Positions 1 through 9,800 of a stretch of 64,000 bases of DNA are shown here, in pieces; position 1 is the stretch's first letter; each line of letters begins with the position of its first letter. The position numbers were made by a program, and so were the translations under genes. The DNA lies in IMG/VR virus record IMGVR_UViG_3300044470_000123, positions 1 to 64,000 of that record. One strand, 5' to 3'. The notes below the pieces were generated by a model. That model did not search any database and was not told where the DNA came from. It saw only the letters and a program-made list of their open reading frames with translations. Origin of the DNA: a virus.

Positions 1-829
1 CTGCTTGAAACCCAGTTATACCTTGAAGTCCTGTTAATCCTTGAATCCCTTTAAGTCCTGTTATGCCGTTTGAACCTGTAATACCACAAGAACCAGTAAT
101 ACCATTAGCTCCAGTAATCCCTCCAGAACCGGTAATTCCTCCAGATCCTGTAACTCCGTTAAAACCAGTAGTACCTTGAAAACCAGTTAAACCTCTTAAT
201 CCTGTAATACCTTGACTACCAATTAATCCAGTAATACCGTTAGAGCCAGTAATACCTAAACTTCCAGTAATCCCATTAGAACCTGTTACTCCTAAACTAC
301 CTGTAATACCAAGACCTGTGATCCCTTGAAACCCTGTAGAACCTTGAGCCCCAACAGCACCCGTAAGACCCGCAAGACCGGCAGGACCTGTCATACCAAG
401 TAACCCTGTGACTCCTTGGGGTCCTGTATATCCTATTAAACCTGTGACTCCTTGAGATCCTATTGAACCAGTAAAACCTATTAAACCTGTGATTCCTTTA
501 GGTCCTAATAATCCTGTAATACCTAACAACCCTGTTATACCTTGAGGTCCTGTTAAACCTAATAATCCAGTAGGACCTTGAGATCCTTGTAATCCAGTGG
601 GGCCTCTCTGACCTGTAACTCCTGCTTCTTCTATATTAGCAGACTCATGGAACCCTCCTAAATCATCTCTAAATGTCCATCTAAATTTAGGATTTATACC
701 AGTAGTAAGCTGCCCTATAGCCCCTTGCCCAGGTTTAAGTTCTGTAGTCAGAGTGCCACTCATACCTTGGTCTAGTATAGAAGTTAGATTATTTACTTGA
801 ATAATATGCTTGTTTTCTATGGAGGGCAT
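1..829 (-). CDS. Collagen-like virion fibre protein (partial, runs off left edge)
   Basis: The frame is open from an ATG at 829 to the left edge, so only the first 276 or so codons are seen. The first 65 residues or so form a non-repetitive head (starts MPSIENKHIIQV). From about residue 66 the protein is an unbroken Gly-X-Y series dominated by GITG, GLTG, GPTG and GxQG units, the hallmark of collagen-like triple helices. Such proteins usually form trimeric tail or capsid fibres. Thr often follows the X position, as in other bacterial and phage collagens that lack hydroxyproline. It is the most distal gene of the fibre operon seen here, 17 nt after the next collagen-like gene. Fibre is an inference from composition and position; the receptor is unknown. 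Confidence 0.75.
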   Translation of the reverse strand, partial: MPSIENKHIIQVNNLTSILDQGMSGTLTTELKPGQGAIGQLTTGINPKFRWTFRDDLGGFHESANIEEAGVTGQRGPTGLQGSQGPTGLLGLTGPQGITGLLGITGLLGPKGITGLIGFTGSIGSQGVTGLIGYTGPQGVTGLLGMTGPAGLAGLTGAVGAQGSTGFQGITGLGITGSLGVTGSNGITGSLGITGSNGITGLIGSQGITGLRGLTGFQGTTGFNGVTGSGGITGSGGITGANGITGSCGITGSNGITGLKGIQGLTGLQGITGFQA

Positions 830-846
830 TTTAAAAACCTTTAATA

Positions 847-1833
847 TTAAACATTGTTTTGAATAGAATTTTGGATATCAACTATAGTGTTCCAAGTGTC
901 TATACTGTCATCTACGGTATCCTGAATATTAATACCACCACCAGAAATATTTATATATTGATATTTCACTTTTTTTGTCTCGTAATCTACACTGAATAAA
1001 TAAAGCGTAACTGTATATAAACCAGGACCACCATAAGAATAAACAGGATTAAGACTCGTAGAAGTATTACCATCCCCAAAATCCCATAATAGACTAACCC
1101 ATGACCCTGTAGATAAGTTAGTAAACTGTATAGCAGTCGGACCTACTATAGGATCAGGTACCCCAACAAAATCAGCTATAGGATGAATAGGAGAAGGTAT
1201 AGATGAAATTTTAGGTATAAAAACTCCCATTAATCCTTGTACTCCTGTTATCCCTAAACAACCTGTTAAACCTTGAGGTCCTTGTAACCCTGTTAAACCC
1301 TGTACTCCTATAAAACCTGTTATCCCTGGATATCCTAATAACCCTTGTAGTCCTGTATCCCCCTGAGGTCCTGTTTGCCCTTGATCTCCAGATAGTGTAA
1401 AATTACCATAGCCCTTATAAACTTCATAACTATCACTGGTTATAGGTAAATAACTATTTAAATCATTTGTACCATCTTGTACTAATTTTACAAGTATAAG
1501 TGGAAGTTTACCTGATAAAGAACTGAATACCTTTACAGTACTAGTAGTGGTTTGATTGATAGCTATACTTGGTATCACTTCTAATTGATTATTTTCATTT
1601 AATGCTATAATAACATAGAATATTCCATTTATAGCGTTAAATATCCTACGAGAGTTACTAGCAAAAAAAGCGTCTATTAAACTCCCTATATCTATTCTAA
1701 TATCATTAAATTGTTCCCATGTAGATCCTACTACAGTGGATCCAGCTTTAAAAAATACAACACTATTACCCTGTATATTATTGTCCTTAGATACAGCAGA
1801 GAAAGGTTGATTAGTATTAGATTTTAATCCCAT
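847..1833 (-). CDS. Collagen-like fibre protein with C-terminal PKD domain
   Basis: This 328-residue protein has three parts. Residues 1-150 are a beta-rich head that resembles the head of the neighbour at 1843-2490 (both have an LVQDGT or LIQDGT motif). Residues 152-210 are Gly-X-Y collagen repeats ([10 protein letters not shown] style). Residues 215-300 are a PKD-like immunoglobulin fold with the diagnostic WDFGDGNTS and a [10 protein letters not shown] strand. PKD domains bind surface polysaccharide or act as spacers, so an adhesin or tail-fibre role is likely. It sits 9 nt after its upstream neighbour and is probably co-translated within the fibre operon. There is no signal peptide, as expected for a virion part made in the cytoplasm. 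Confidence 0.7.
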   Translation of the reverse strand: MGLKSNTNQPFSAVSKDNNIQGNSVVFFKAGSTVVGSTWEQFNDIRIDIGSLIDAFFASNSRRIFNAINGIFYVIIALNENNQLEVIPSIAINQTTTSTVKVFSSLSGKLPLILVKLVQDGTNDLNSYLPITSDSYEVYKGYGNFTLSGDQGQTGPQGDTGLQGLLGYPGITGFIGVQGLTGLQGPQGLTGCLGITGVQGLMGVFIPKISSIPSPIHPIADFVGVPDPIVGPTAIQFTNLSTGSWVSLLWDFGDGNTSTSLNPVYSYGGPGLYTVTLYLFSVDYETKKVKYQYINISGGGINIQDTVDDSIDTWNTIVDIQNSIQNNV

Positions 1834-1842
1834 AAAAACTAT

Positions 1843-2490
1843 TTATACTAAATGATCAAATAAAATTTGTATATCCCAATTGATACCAGTCATACCTTGA
1901 AGACCTTGTAACCCTGTTATCCCATAACCTGTGCGCCCTGTAATACCAAAATATCCTGTAGGACCTTGTAATCCATCTATCCCTATTAAACCAGTCTCCC
2001 CTTGTAACCCTGTAAACCCTTGGATATTACTATCTACTCCTACTATACCTTTTAAATTTTTATCTATGACATTACCTGTACCAGAATAAAATATAACATT
2101 ATTATCTTTTAGAGGTTTTAATCCTCCTATCATATCTGCAGTACCATCTTGTATAAGTATTATCCCTACAAGAGGTATAAAAGTAAATGTAGAGGGTATA
2201 GGTACTGATGCTGCTGTAGTAAAAACTACTTGAGTCCCTTCTTCTACTTCTAACTCACCATTACTATTTAAGCCCACTATGATACATAAAGCATCGCCCC
2301 TACCGTTAAAGAAACCCTTACGATTAGGGCCTATCTTAGAATTTATATAGTCAGTTACATTGAATACTGTACCAGAAAAATCTATCCAATTATTATCGAA
2401 TACATATGACCCAGCACTTATAACAACAGTACTATCTGTTATACTTGGTTGTACTTTTGCTATAACTGTACTAGAACTCTGCTTAAACAT
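1843..2490 (-). CDS. Short collagen-like fibre protein
   Basis: This 215-residue protein has a beta-rich head (residues 1-140) ending in a GIILIQDGTADMIGG segment that parallels the head of the 847-1833 product, then about 55 residues of Gly-X-Y repeats (GFTGLQGETG, GPTGYFGITG) and a short tail ending ILFDHLV. It lacks the PKD domain of its paralogue. The head plus collagen layout suggests a trimeric fibre, with the head as the attachment or trimerisation module. It lies between two other fibre genes with 9-nt gaps. The function is inferred from composition and context only. Confidence 0.65.
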   Translation of the reverse strand: MFKQSSSTVIAKVQPSITDSTVVISAGSYVFDNNWIDFSGTVFNVTDYINSKIGPNRKGFFNGRGDALCIIVGLNSNGELEVEEGTQVVFTTAASVPIPSTFTFIPLVGIILIQDGTADMIGGLKPLKDNNVIFYSGTGNVIDKNLKGIVGVDSNIQGFTGLQGETGLIGIDGLQGPTGYFGITGRTGYGITGLQGLQGMTGINWDIQILFDHLV

Positions 2491-2499
2491 AGTTACCTT

Positions 2500-2979
2500 T
2501 TAACTACAAATTATTGACGGTCCATTATTATGAGTAAATCCTACATTTTGAAAATTTTGACCATAAGTAGGAGTTTTTACTCCTATACCTTTTTTATTAT
2601 GTACAATATCTGCAGATCCAACTAGACCCATTATTCTGTCTGAGTCTGATACATCTAAAGCACTATCTAAAACTGAAAGACCAGTAGTAGCCGTAACTGC
2701 AGTATAACTTGTTAGTGTTTGAGAATATATATTTGTAGCTGTAAGTCCTACTATATAAGAACCTTTTTGAGTAAAAGTTCTGGTAATCTGCTGAGTAGTT
2801 TCTGGTTGTACTACTCCATTTATAGTCCATATCCAAGAAGATACAGTAACATTGGAAGACCCTGCTAAAATTACTGTTAAAGGTATCCTACCAGACTGTG
2901 GACTTGCAGATATATTTACCAAAAATGAATCAGTAACAGTAAAATTAGTTAATAAATCTCTATAGGCTATTGTAGTCAT
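2500..2979 (-). CDS. Small PKD-domain virion protein
   Basis: This 159-residue protein is mostly one PKD-like fold at about residues 20-100: SPQSGRIPLTVILAGSS, then VSSWIWTINGV and KGSYIVGLTATN. These are the usual SG..PLTV start, the W.. strand and the G.Y.V.LTATN end strand, but the central WDFGDG is replaced by WTINGV. The last 60 residues have no recognisable fold. It lies in the fibre/adhesin operon with 8-9 nt gaps, so a decoration or adhesin role is plausible. Confidence 0.6.
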   Translation of the reverse strand: MTTIAYRDLLTNFTVTDSFLVNISASPQSGRIPLTVILAGSSNVTVSSWIWTINGVVQPETTQQITRTFTQKGSYIVGLTATNIYSQTLTSYTAVTATTGLSVLDSALDVSDSDRIMGLVGSADIVHNKKGIGVKTPTYGQNFQNVGFTHNNGPSIICS

Positions 2980-2987
2980 TTTAATTT

Positions 2988-4043
2988 CTAGCTATTTAAA
3001 TAAATTTCATCTACATTTATAAGTTGATTAATCCAATTTTGACCCAGATTAAAATCTTTACCATATCTCCAATTATAAAGCTCTATACTTTGGTTTAATG
3101 CGTATAGATAAGGAGCCCATACAGGACCTCCTCCTAATCTGCTATTAACTGACCTAGCCTTATTATAAGCTATCCCATCAGGACCTTTTCCATCTTCAGC
3201 GGGGACTATTGCATCATCTATGTAAAATAGAATATTACCAGCACTATCACACTCATACCCTAGGCAGTGCCAAGAACCATCATTTAATGCTATTTTTATA
3301 GTCTTACCTATTAGTTTTGATTTAGCTCCAGAATAAAGTAACCTATAGTCATTACCGTCTCTAAATATCTCAAACTTTATAGAAAGACTAGTATTTATAA
3401 CATTGTTATACTGGTCTGCTACAGCTAGAGGTATTAAACTAGTCTGGTCTGCTGTTATAGGATTCCTTATCCACCCTAAACAGGTGAACATATCACTATA
3501 TTTAATAGAAGGTGTAATCGCTGTAATATTAAAACTAGAACTAAATGGGTAACTCTGTACTCCTGAAAATCCTAATCCTGTAAAACCATTTAATAGACTT
3601 CCTGAGTATATGCCTGGATTAATATAGGTATGAACAGGATTTATACCAGTAGAACTATAAGTATCTCCAAAACTCCATGTATAGGATGTTATAGTTACAT
3701 TCCTAGGTAAATCTGAGTATGTATCTAATTCCGTTGTAAAAGGAGCTAATCCTTTAGTATCTGTAGGTATTACCTGTACTTTAAATATCCTTAAAAAGTT
3801 TTGTTTAGATAGTATACTTTGAGAGTTATCCTCAAAAGTTACAGTTAAAGTTGGAGTTATATCCCCACCTATAGTATAAACATGGGTAGGACTTATATAT
3901 GTACTTCTAGTACCGTCACCAAACTCCCAAAGATAAGATATTGGCTTTAAAGTAGTAAGTATAAGTGATTTAAATGTAACAGATAAAGGGCTAGCCCCAT
4001 CTATTACGTTTGTTATAAAATCTATATATCCAGATGGGTTCAT
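2988..4043 (-). CDS. PKD-PKD-LamG-like adhesin
   Basis: This 351-residue protein has two PKD folds (about residues 10-85 with YLWEFGDGTRST, and 90-165 with YTWSFGDTYSST). A concanavalin/LamG-like domain follows at about 175-351, recognisable from SIKFEIFRDGNDYRLLYSG, DGSWHCLGYECDSAGNILFYIDD and a terminal strand. LamG-type domains bind glycans, which with the PKD spacers suggests carbohydrate-directed host adhesion. The peptidase gene lies directly upstream (8 nt). The domain assignments are by motif; the ligand is unknown. Confidence 0.65.
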   Translation of the reverse strand: MNPSGYIDFITNVIDGASPLSVTFKSLILTTLKPISYLWEFGDGTRSTYISPTHVYTIGGDITPTLTVTFEDNSQSILSKQNFLRIFKVQVIPTDTKGLAPFTTELDTYSDLPRNVTITSYTWSFGDTYSSTGINPVHTYINPGIYSGSLLNGFTGLGFSGVQSYPFSSSFNITAITPSIKYSDMFTCLGWIRNPITADQTSLIPLAVADQYNNVINTSLSIKFEIFRDGNDYRLLYSGAKSKLIGKTIKIALNDGSWHCLGYECDSAGNILFYIDDAIVPAEDGKGPDGIAYNKARSVNSRLGGGPVWAPYLYALNQSIELYNWRYGKDFNLGQNWINQLINVDEIYLNS

Positions 4044-4051
4044 AGATATTT

Positions 4052-4954
4052 TTAAAAACCTTTATCTTTTGATATATACCACATATCTGAGCTAAGTGAT
4101 GTGTTTGTCATATAAGAATATGGCAGGAACCCGTATCCAGCATTTCCCCAATTTTTTGACCAACTATTCTTAAAAATAAACCACTGCTTAGAGTCATCAA
4201 ACCCGACAGCTAAAAGTGCATGTCCTCCGAGGGTCCTTTCTTTTTTTGAAGGCATAGGTATAATGCCAGTAGAAGTGGCATTAGCACTTTCAAAGCTTGA
4301 ATAGACAGTAATACCGAAGATAAAAGGGTATCCTAGGGACAAACAAGTTTTCATGTCCGCTAGTGTTTGAACTCTGTAGTAGCTCTGAATAATATAATTT
4401 AATCCACTTGTATAACAAGTTGAGTTAGGTTTAGTTTCTAGTTTAGCTATATTGTATGGCCACATAGACTCAGCACAACATCCATTAGCTGCCAAAGTTT
4501 TTATGCCATCTCTTAAACTAGCACCTGCATCAGATTTCACTGTGTTTTCTAATGCTCTTTCATTATAGTATACAAATAGTTGACTCATAGGTATTAATGA
4601 TTTTTTATCTTTTAACTCAAGAGCCTCTAATCCACCTGTTAGTGCAAAACTCGTGCAAGACCCAGCTTGACCTTGATCAAGTACTGGAGATTGGAAAGGT
4701 CTTAAATCCACAGATGTAGGTAATTTTGTACTGTTAAGTCCTAAAGATGAGAAAGTAAAATCTCTCTGGTCTGGTAAATCAGGTCTAAACCCATTATAAT
4801 TTTTGCCAGTCTGTGCTACAGAACTAACATTAGTATGCTCTACTGGTTCTGATTTATTGGGTATAGGCCCATTACTATTATTGGCTATGGTATGATTATT
4901 GAAAGATCCGCCAGTTTTAAGAATTTCAGCTTCTAACCCGCCTAAATTACTCAT
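4052..4954 (-). CDS. Papain-family (C1) cysteine peptidase in the fibre operon
   Basis: This 300-residue protein has a complete C1 core: the oxyanion Gln94 and nucleophile Cys100 in DQGQAGSC, His245 in GGHALLAVGFDD, and Asn263 in FKNSWSKNWGNAGYGF. The 78 residues before the mature core include PDQRDFTFSS and could be a propeptide or virion-targeting segment; no signal peptide is present. A strong Shine-Dalgarno (AGGAGAT) lies 6 nt before the ATG. The 104-nt upstream gap carries the shared intergenic motif and a dyad, so this gene may begin a transcription unit that continues into the fibre genes. Its job could be digestion of host surface protein, fibre maturation or release; the sequence does not say which. 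Confidence 0.85.
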   Translation of the reverse strand: MSNLGGLEAEILKTGGSFNNHTIANNSNGPIPNKSEPVEHTNVSSVAQTGKNYNGFRPDLPDQRDFTFSSLGLNSTKLPTSVDLRPFQSPVLDQGQAGSCTSFALTGGLEALELKDKKSLIPMSQLFVYYNERALENTVKSDAGASLRDGIKTLAANGCCAESMWPYNIAKLETKPNSTCYTSGLNYIIQSYYRVQTLADMKTCLSLGYPFIFGITVYSSFESANATSTGIIPMPSKKERTLGGHALLAVGFDDSKQWFIFKNSWSKNWGNAGYGFLPYSYMTNTSLSSDMWYISKDKGF

Positions 4955-4986
4955 AAAATATCTCCTTTTGGAATAGTCTTAAAATA

Positions 4987-5007
4987 GTCTTATCCAATAG
5001 ATAAGAC
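4987..5007 (-). promoter_or_regulatory. 8-bp inverted repeat in the leader of the C1 peptidase gene
   Basis: GTCTTATC and GATAAGAC form perfect 8-bp arms around a 5-nt spacer, about 35 nt upstream of the peptidase ATG and downstream of the shared motif at 5031-5045. It may be a leader hairpin or an operator. A short direct repeat, aatagtctt, lies just beside it. Confidence 0.35.
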
Positions 5008-5030
5008 ATACTTACTACGTAATAGGGAAA

Positions 5031-5045
5031 ATATTAAAAGAGTAT
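5031..5045 (-). promoter_or_regulatory. Shared intergenic motif, site 1 (candidate late promoter)
   Basis: Read on the minus strand the site is ATACTCTTTTAATAT. It matches the window-wide consensus WAATAMYCTTYTAAT less well than the other copies. It begins 14 nt after the stop of the upstream gene (5059) and lies 77 nt before the peptidase ATG. Confidence 0.35.
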
Positions 5046-5058
5046 CTAAAACTGAGGC

Positions 5059-5706
5059 TTATTTAAGGTAGTATACAGTGCCTTGTAGGGATCTAAAATA
5101 GGAATCTAGGTTATCATCAGTACTTCTAATTCTAAGCTCATCTATCTTCATATCTGAATTTTCACATACTAGTGTCTGAAAAGATGTATTCATACCGGTT
5201 AAACCTGCTGTAATAAAAGAGCAAGGAACTTGTATCCTACCATTACCTACAGTAGATATATACATCCTATTTGACCCAGGATGGAACTCTATTAATGTCC
5301 ATGTACCTAGATTTATAACAGGATTATTTGAAATCCATATATTTATACCAGAACTAAAAACTAAATGCATATTAGAGTCTATGTAAAACTTCCAATCCCT
5401 GCTACCACTATTTTCAAAAGACTCTATAACTATATTCTGAGAGTCTACATAAGTTTGATTAACTGCTATATAGTTATATTTAGTAGTCATATCTTGTGTA
5501 TAACCGTCTGAAACTGTAAGCACAGGAGAAAATACTCCTGCTGTATTATAGGTATAAGTAGCACTAGACACATTTTCAGCATACCCTCCATCCCCAAATA
5601 TCCATTTATAATAAGTAGGAGTACCTGATCCTGTAAAATTAAATACTACGGATAGAGGATTATACCCTTGTTGTATAGAAACTGAAAAATTTGCTACTAA
5701 TGACAT
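5059..5706 (-). CDS. PKD plus LamG-like adhesin
   Basis: This 215-residue protein starts with a PKD fold (residues 1-85; YNPLSVVFNFTG, YKWIFGDGGYAE, GVFSPVLTVSDG). A beta-sandwich with LamG/pentraxin character follows (DSNMHLVFSSGINIWISNN, GTWTLIEFHPGSNRMYIS). It is a shortened version of the 2988-4043 product, with one PKD domain instead of two. It ends 105 nt before the peptidase gene, the widest gap in this operon. A carbohydrate-binding adhesin role is likely by family; the attachment point in the virion is not visible. Confidence 0.6.
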   Translation of the reverse strand: MSLVANFSVSIQQGYNPLSVVFNFTGSGTPTYYKWIFGDGGYAENVSSATYTYNTAGVFSPVLTVSDGYTQDMTTKYNYIAVNQTYVDSQNIVIESFENSGSRDWKFYIDSNMHLVFSSGINIWISNNPVINLGTWTLIEFHPGSNRMYISTVGNGRIQVPCSFITAGLTGMNTSFQTLVCENSDMKIDELRIRSTDDNLDSYFRSLQGTVYYLK

Positions 5707-5722
5707 TTTGAAATACTCTATT

Positions 5723-6856
5723 TTACAGATTAATGAACTTAGCTACATCTGTATACCCATTTGCATTAAATACCCTTAGCTTTACTAGATATTGACCATG
5801 TAAGGGAAAAGTATATATAATATTCTGTATATTATAAACCTCTCCTCGATCATCTCCATAAGACCCATCATAGTTTACCCACCAAGTCCAAGCTATAGGA
5901 CTGTAAGTAGAAATATCTTTAAAATGTATAGTGAGAGGATTTAATAGATCTACAGTATATGTAAAATCAGCTTTAGGTTTTTGTGTAAATTTTACCCACG
6001 CTGATATAGTTCCTGTATAACCATTCCCAAAATTAAGAAACTCATTCCTTCTATAAGATGATAACCCTCCTCCATATACTACATTATGGCAGTTATCCAC
6101 AGGTCCTGGTTCTACTGTAAAATAAGAAGCAGGACTTCCATCAGGATTCATACCAGAGTAGCTATAGAAACAGTCTCTTTCATACATAGAAAAATCAGTT
6201 TGATATCTAGCATCTGTTTTAAACTTTAAATATAGTAATAGATTACTATCAGGATAAACCCCTGTCTCTCCTTGAGTCCCTGTAATACCTTGGGGACTTA
6301 TACCCGTAATACCCTCCAACCCTTGAGCTCCTTGCACTCCTGTATCCCCTTGTGCTCCTACTAAACCTGTGCATCCGAAGGCTCCTGTGCATCCTAGATC
6401 CCCCTTTAGCCCTGTATCACCTTGAGTAAAAGTGTCAGTTATAGTAAAAGTGGACATCTGTGAGTATTCATTATAACTCACTATTTCAAAACTATTTTGT
6501 ATTTGATGTAATATAAATTGGGCTACTGGCAAGGCATTAGGGATAGCATCTGCAGTATATTTTGTTACATACGTGTCAAGGACTACTACGTTATCAAAAA
6601 CAAATTTCCCGTATTCTACATCATAATAAACATTAACTACTGCATATTTATCTAAATCTTCAGGAAGATTAAAAAAAACTTGTCCTTTAAAGGGAATCTG
6701 CAGTCTATTTAGTGCTAAAAATGAGTTATTATATAGGATAGTACCAAAATCTACAGAATATATTTTTTCTCCTGTAATACCTTGATTTATCCCTGTAACT
6801 CCTACATTAGTATAAGTTACTGATATAGAATTACTTTTAGAAAGGACTTGATCCAT
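5723..6856 (-). CDS. Collagen-like fibre protein with C-terminal PKD domain
   Basis: This 377-residue protein has a beta-rich N-terminal domain (1-135), collagen-like Gly-X-Y repeats (about 140-200: [32 protein letters not shown]), a LamG-like linker ([18 protein letters not shown]) and a C-terminal PKD-like fold ([34 protein letters not shown]). Two Cys residues inside the collagen stretch are unusual and might crosslink strands. Its ATG overlaps the upstream stop by one base (TAATG), a sign of translational coupling to the propeller protein. It is probably a trimeric fibre attached to the baseplate. Confidence 0.7.
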   Translation of the reverse strand: MDQVLSKSNSISVTYTNVGVTGINQGITGEKIYSVDFGTILYNNSFLALNRLQIPFKGQVFFNLPEDLDKYAVVNVYYDVEYGKFVFDNVVVLDTYVTKYTADAIPNALPVAQFILHQIQNSFEIVSYNEYSQMSTFTITDTFTQGDTGLKGDLGCTGAFGCTGLVGAQGDTGVQGAQGLEGITGISPQGITGTQGETGVYPDSNLLLYLKFKTDARYQTDFSMYERDCFYSYSGMNPDGSPASYFTVEPGPVDNCHNVVYGGGLSSYRRNEFLNFGNGYTGTISAWVKFTQKPKADFTYTVDLLNPLTIHFKDISTYSPIAWTWWVNYDGSYGDDRGEVYNIQNIIYTFPLHGQYLVKLRVFNANGYTDVAKFINL

Positions 6857-9800
6857 TAGATTCTCACAGTAGGATAATTAACCAATCTATAAACTGCTAT
6901 AGCTGTATTGTCCGTTTCAAAATACCCAGGAGTATACTCTGTATCATCGTCTTCAAACATACCTGACATATTCTCAGTACGAGCAGTAAACATCTTTGAG
7001 AAAATAATAAGTACTATCTCTCCTCTTACTACAGGACTGATTAGATCGGATCTTACTCTACCTAATACAGGGAAAAATACTTTTCTAGGCACAGGAGATA
7101 CTAGACGCTCTGTTTGATATTTAAAAGTATCATCACAAGCTGTATAATAAGCTCTTCCTAGCCTGTCTCCTATATTATTGGGGCTAGAAAGTGTTATATC
7201 TTCTCCTAACTTCCTAGATAGATATGCTGGTAGCTTTATTAAACCAGTATCTATACTAAAATTAGGGAACTCTAGATCTACTATATTAGTAAAGATATTA
7301 TCAGTTACAAAGGTAGTGTCATTCACAGGGATATGATCTATAGGATTTTCATATGGATCCTTCTTAATTTTATTGCTCCCACCTGTACCTAAATTAGAGA
7401 CATATAGAAAATCTGAACTTGTTAACACTTCTACAGTTAATTCTGAAGGAAGATTATCTATAGCCTGATAGGGTCTATATTTATAAAAAACATATGCCTC
7501 AGAAGTAGCAGATGCTCCTGAAAACTGGGTCTGCTTAACTAACATCGGTACATATATAGTGCCATCACTTATAGATACTCTATTATCAAAATATATAAAC
7601 ACAGTACTTGTTCCTAGGTTTATAGTATTTTGAACAGGGATAGTATGAAAATATAGATCACTATTGCTCTTATACCACACATATGATTGGTATGTAACTT
7701 CTTTAGTACCATATGAGCTTAATCCTAGTATTATACCGTTAGTTATATCACCGTCATTATTTGGTGTAGGATTAGTTAAGTCTACTTCTATATACTTTGC
7801 CCCAGATAGAATAGGGGTATTATATAAAACAGACTTATATAGACCTATTATACCTTTTGATCCCACATTAAAATCTGTAACATTAGGAGCTCTATAAGCC
7901 TGAATATTGGGTCCTATATTAGCCTGTGTAAAACCTAATATAGTAGCAGTAGTAGATAAAGAAGGAACTACTTCTAGTATAACTTCTATCACAGCATTTT
8001 TTGGTATAGTAAAAGCTTTGTCTATGTTTATAGTTATGCTACTATTATCGTACCCTCCACCGCTTAAAGGAGACTCGCTCCAGACAGTATTATTGTTAAC
8101 ATAGTCTGTAGATATTAAGTACTGAGCTCCTGTCTTAGCATCAGTTATACTTTTAACATTAAATACGGTGTAATTATTAACATTTTTTGGTATTTGTAAT
8201 ACATTTATATAGTCAGTAGCCTGCATAAAATAATGATATTCTATGAGGGAGCCTTTAAATTGCTGTCCTTTGAACTTAATCAAAGATCTAGGATAGTCTA
8301 GTGAACTTTCTACATAATTATTCGTGCTCTGATACAGATAGATATCATCTTGATTAGTACCTATCTCTATAGCAGAATAGAAATCTGTGTAGTCTTTATA
8401 CCCAGGGACTCTTTCTTCTAAATATTCTATAGACAGGTTCTCTGTGTTTTCATTTATACCTCTATAGAAAACACTATTATCCTCTACATCAGGTACATAT
8501 TTTATACCTAAAGGCTCATTGGGGACTCTACTTAAACCATCTTTAGTATAGTCTATCCTATTAGCATGTATAACATAAGTTTCACCTGGATCTGGAGAAT
8601 ATGACCCTATATTAAATATTATAGTGTTAGTCCCTAAACCAGAGAAAGTACCGGGGATAGTTTTAGAGGTCTCTGCTCCGTTTATTTTAGATACCACTTT
8701 ATGATATGAAGGGTCAGTTAAATATATACTATCTAAAGTAGGTCCTAAAGTAAAATCAGATGTAGCTAAAGGTGTAATACCATTAGGGTCAAGCTCTTTA
8801 ATATCCTCTGCTATAACTGCTTCAGAAGTCACTAAACCACTTATAAGATTATTAAGATCGCTGATCCCTATATAAGTATCTGCTAATAGGATAGAAGTAC
8901 CGTATTGAGTACCACTTTCATCTCTTGTGCTTAATTTAGTACCAAGTCTATTTCCTAAAAGCTTATCAAAATTCTTTTCCATTAAAGCCGTATAGGACTG
9001 TATATTTACTTTTTTTCTAAGGTCTATAACTTCTGAAGCATCTATCTCTTCATAGGTAAGCCCGTCAGGTCTTACCGCATTAAGACTATAGATAGTAGAT
9101 CCATTTATATTAGTATTAGGATCGAAAGGAGAAGAGTTCCTACGTGTAACCATAAACATAGGTATAGCCCAGACCCAGCCATCATAAGTATTCCTACAGT
9201 GCGCTTTCCATAGACCGTAGTCACCATTCTCTTGCCCCATATTAGAAAATGTATAAGACCCTGCATCAGTAGTATCATCATTAGGACCTAAACTATAAAC
9301 ATACTCTGCCCCCATGCCTGCTTCAGGATAAGTAAAAGGGTCTATACCTGTAGCTACTCTTACACTGTACTGGATCTGTACCCTGTCAGATGTTTCTACC
9401 CCTACCTGAGGATCTATTATATCATCCTCAAGAAAAGTATCTGCCTGTGATAAAATATTACCCTCAGGATATATCCTACCTTTTGTTTTTAAAGGAAGAT
9501 CTGTATCTTGTACTTCAAAATTTGTAGGTATGTCTAAAGGATCATAAAGTAAAATACTACCATCTGATCCTGATATCCAACCATAGTTATCGCTTGTAAA
9601 ATAGATATCATACAAATCAAATCCTAAAGGATTAGTTATAACTTCCCATTTAGACCCACTATTACTAGTTTTAAGTACTAGTCCATCATTACCTACTATC
9701 CAGGCTTTATCTTCTACAGAAAAACTAATATCTGTAGTACCATTATTGGATATTATACCATTACTGGGTCTAAAATCAGAAGGTTGTAAAGCGCTGGCAT

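Noticed and set aside
1-650. Regular repeats resembling a CRISPR array at the left edge
   Set aside because: The repeat period is 9 or 18 bases and the frame reads as Gly-X-Y collagen on the minus strand; there are no constant repeats separated by unique spacers.
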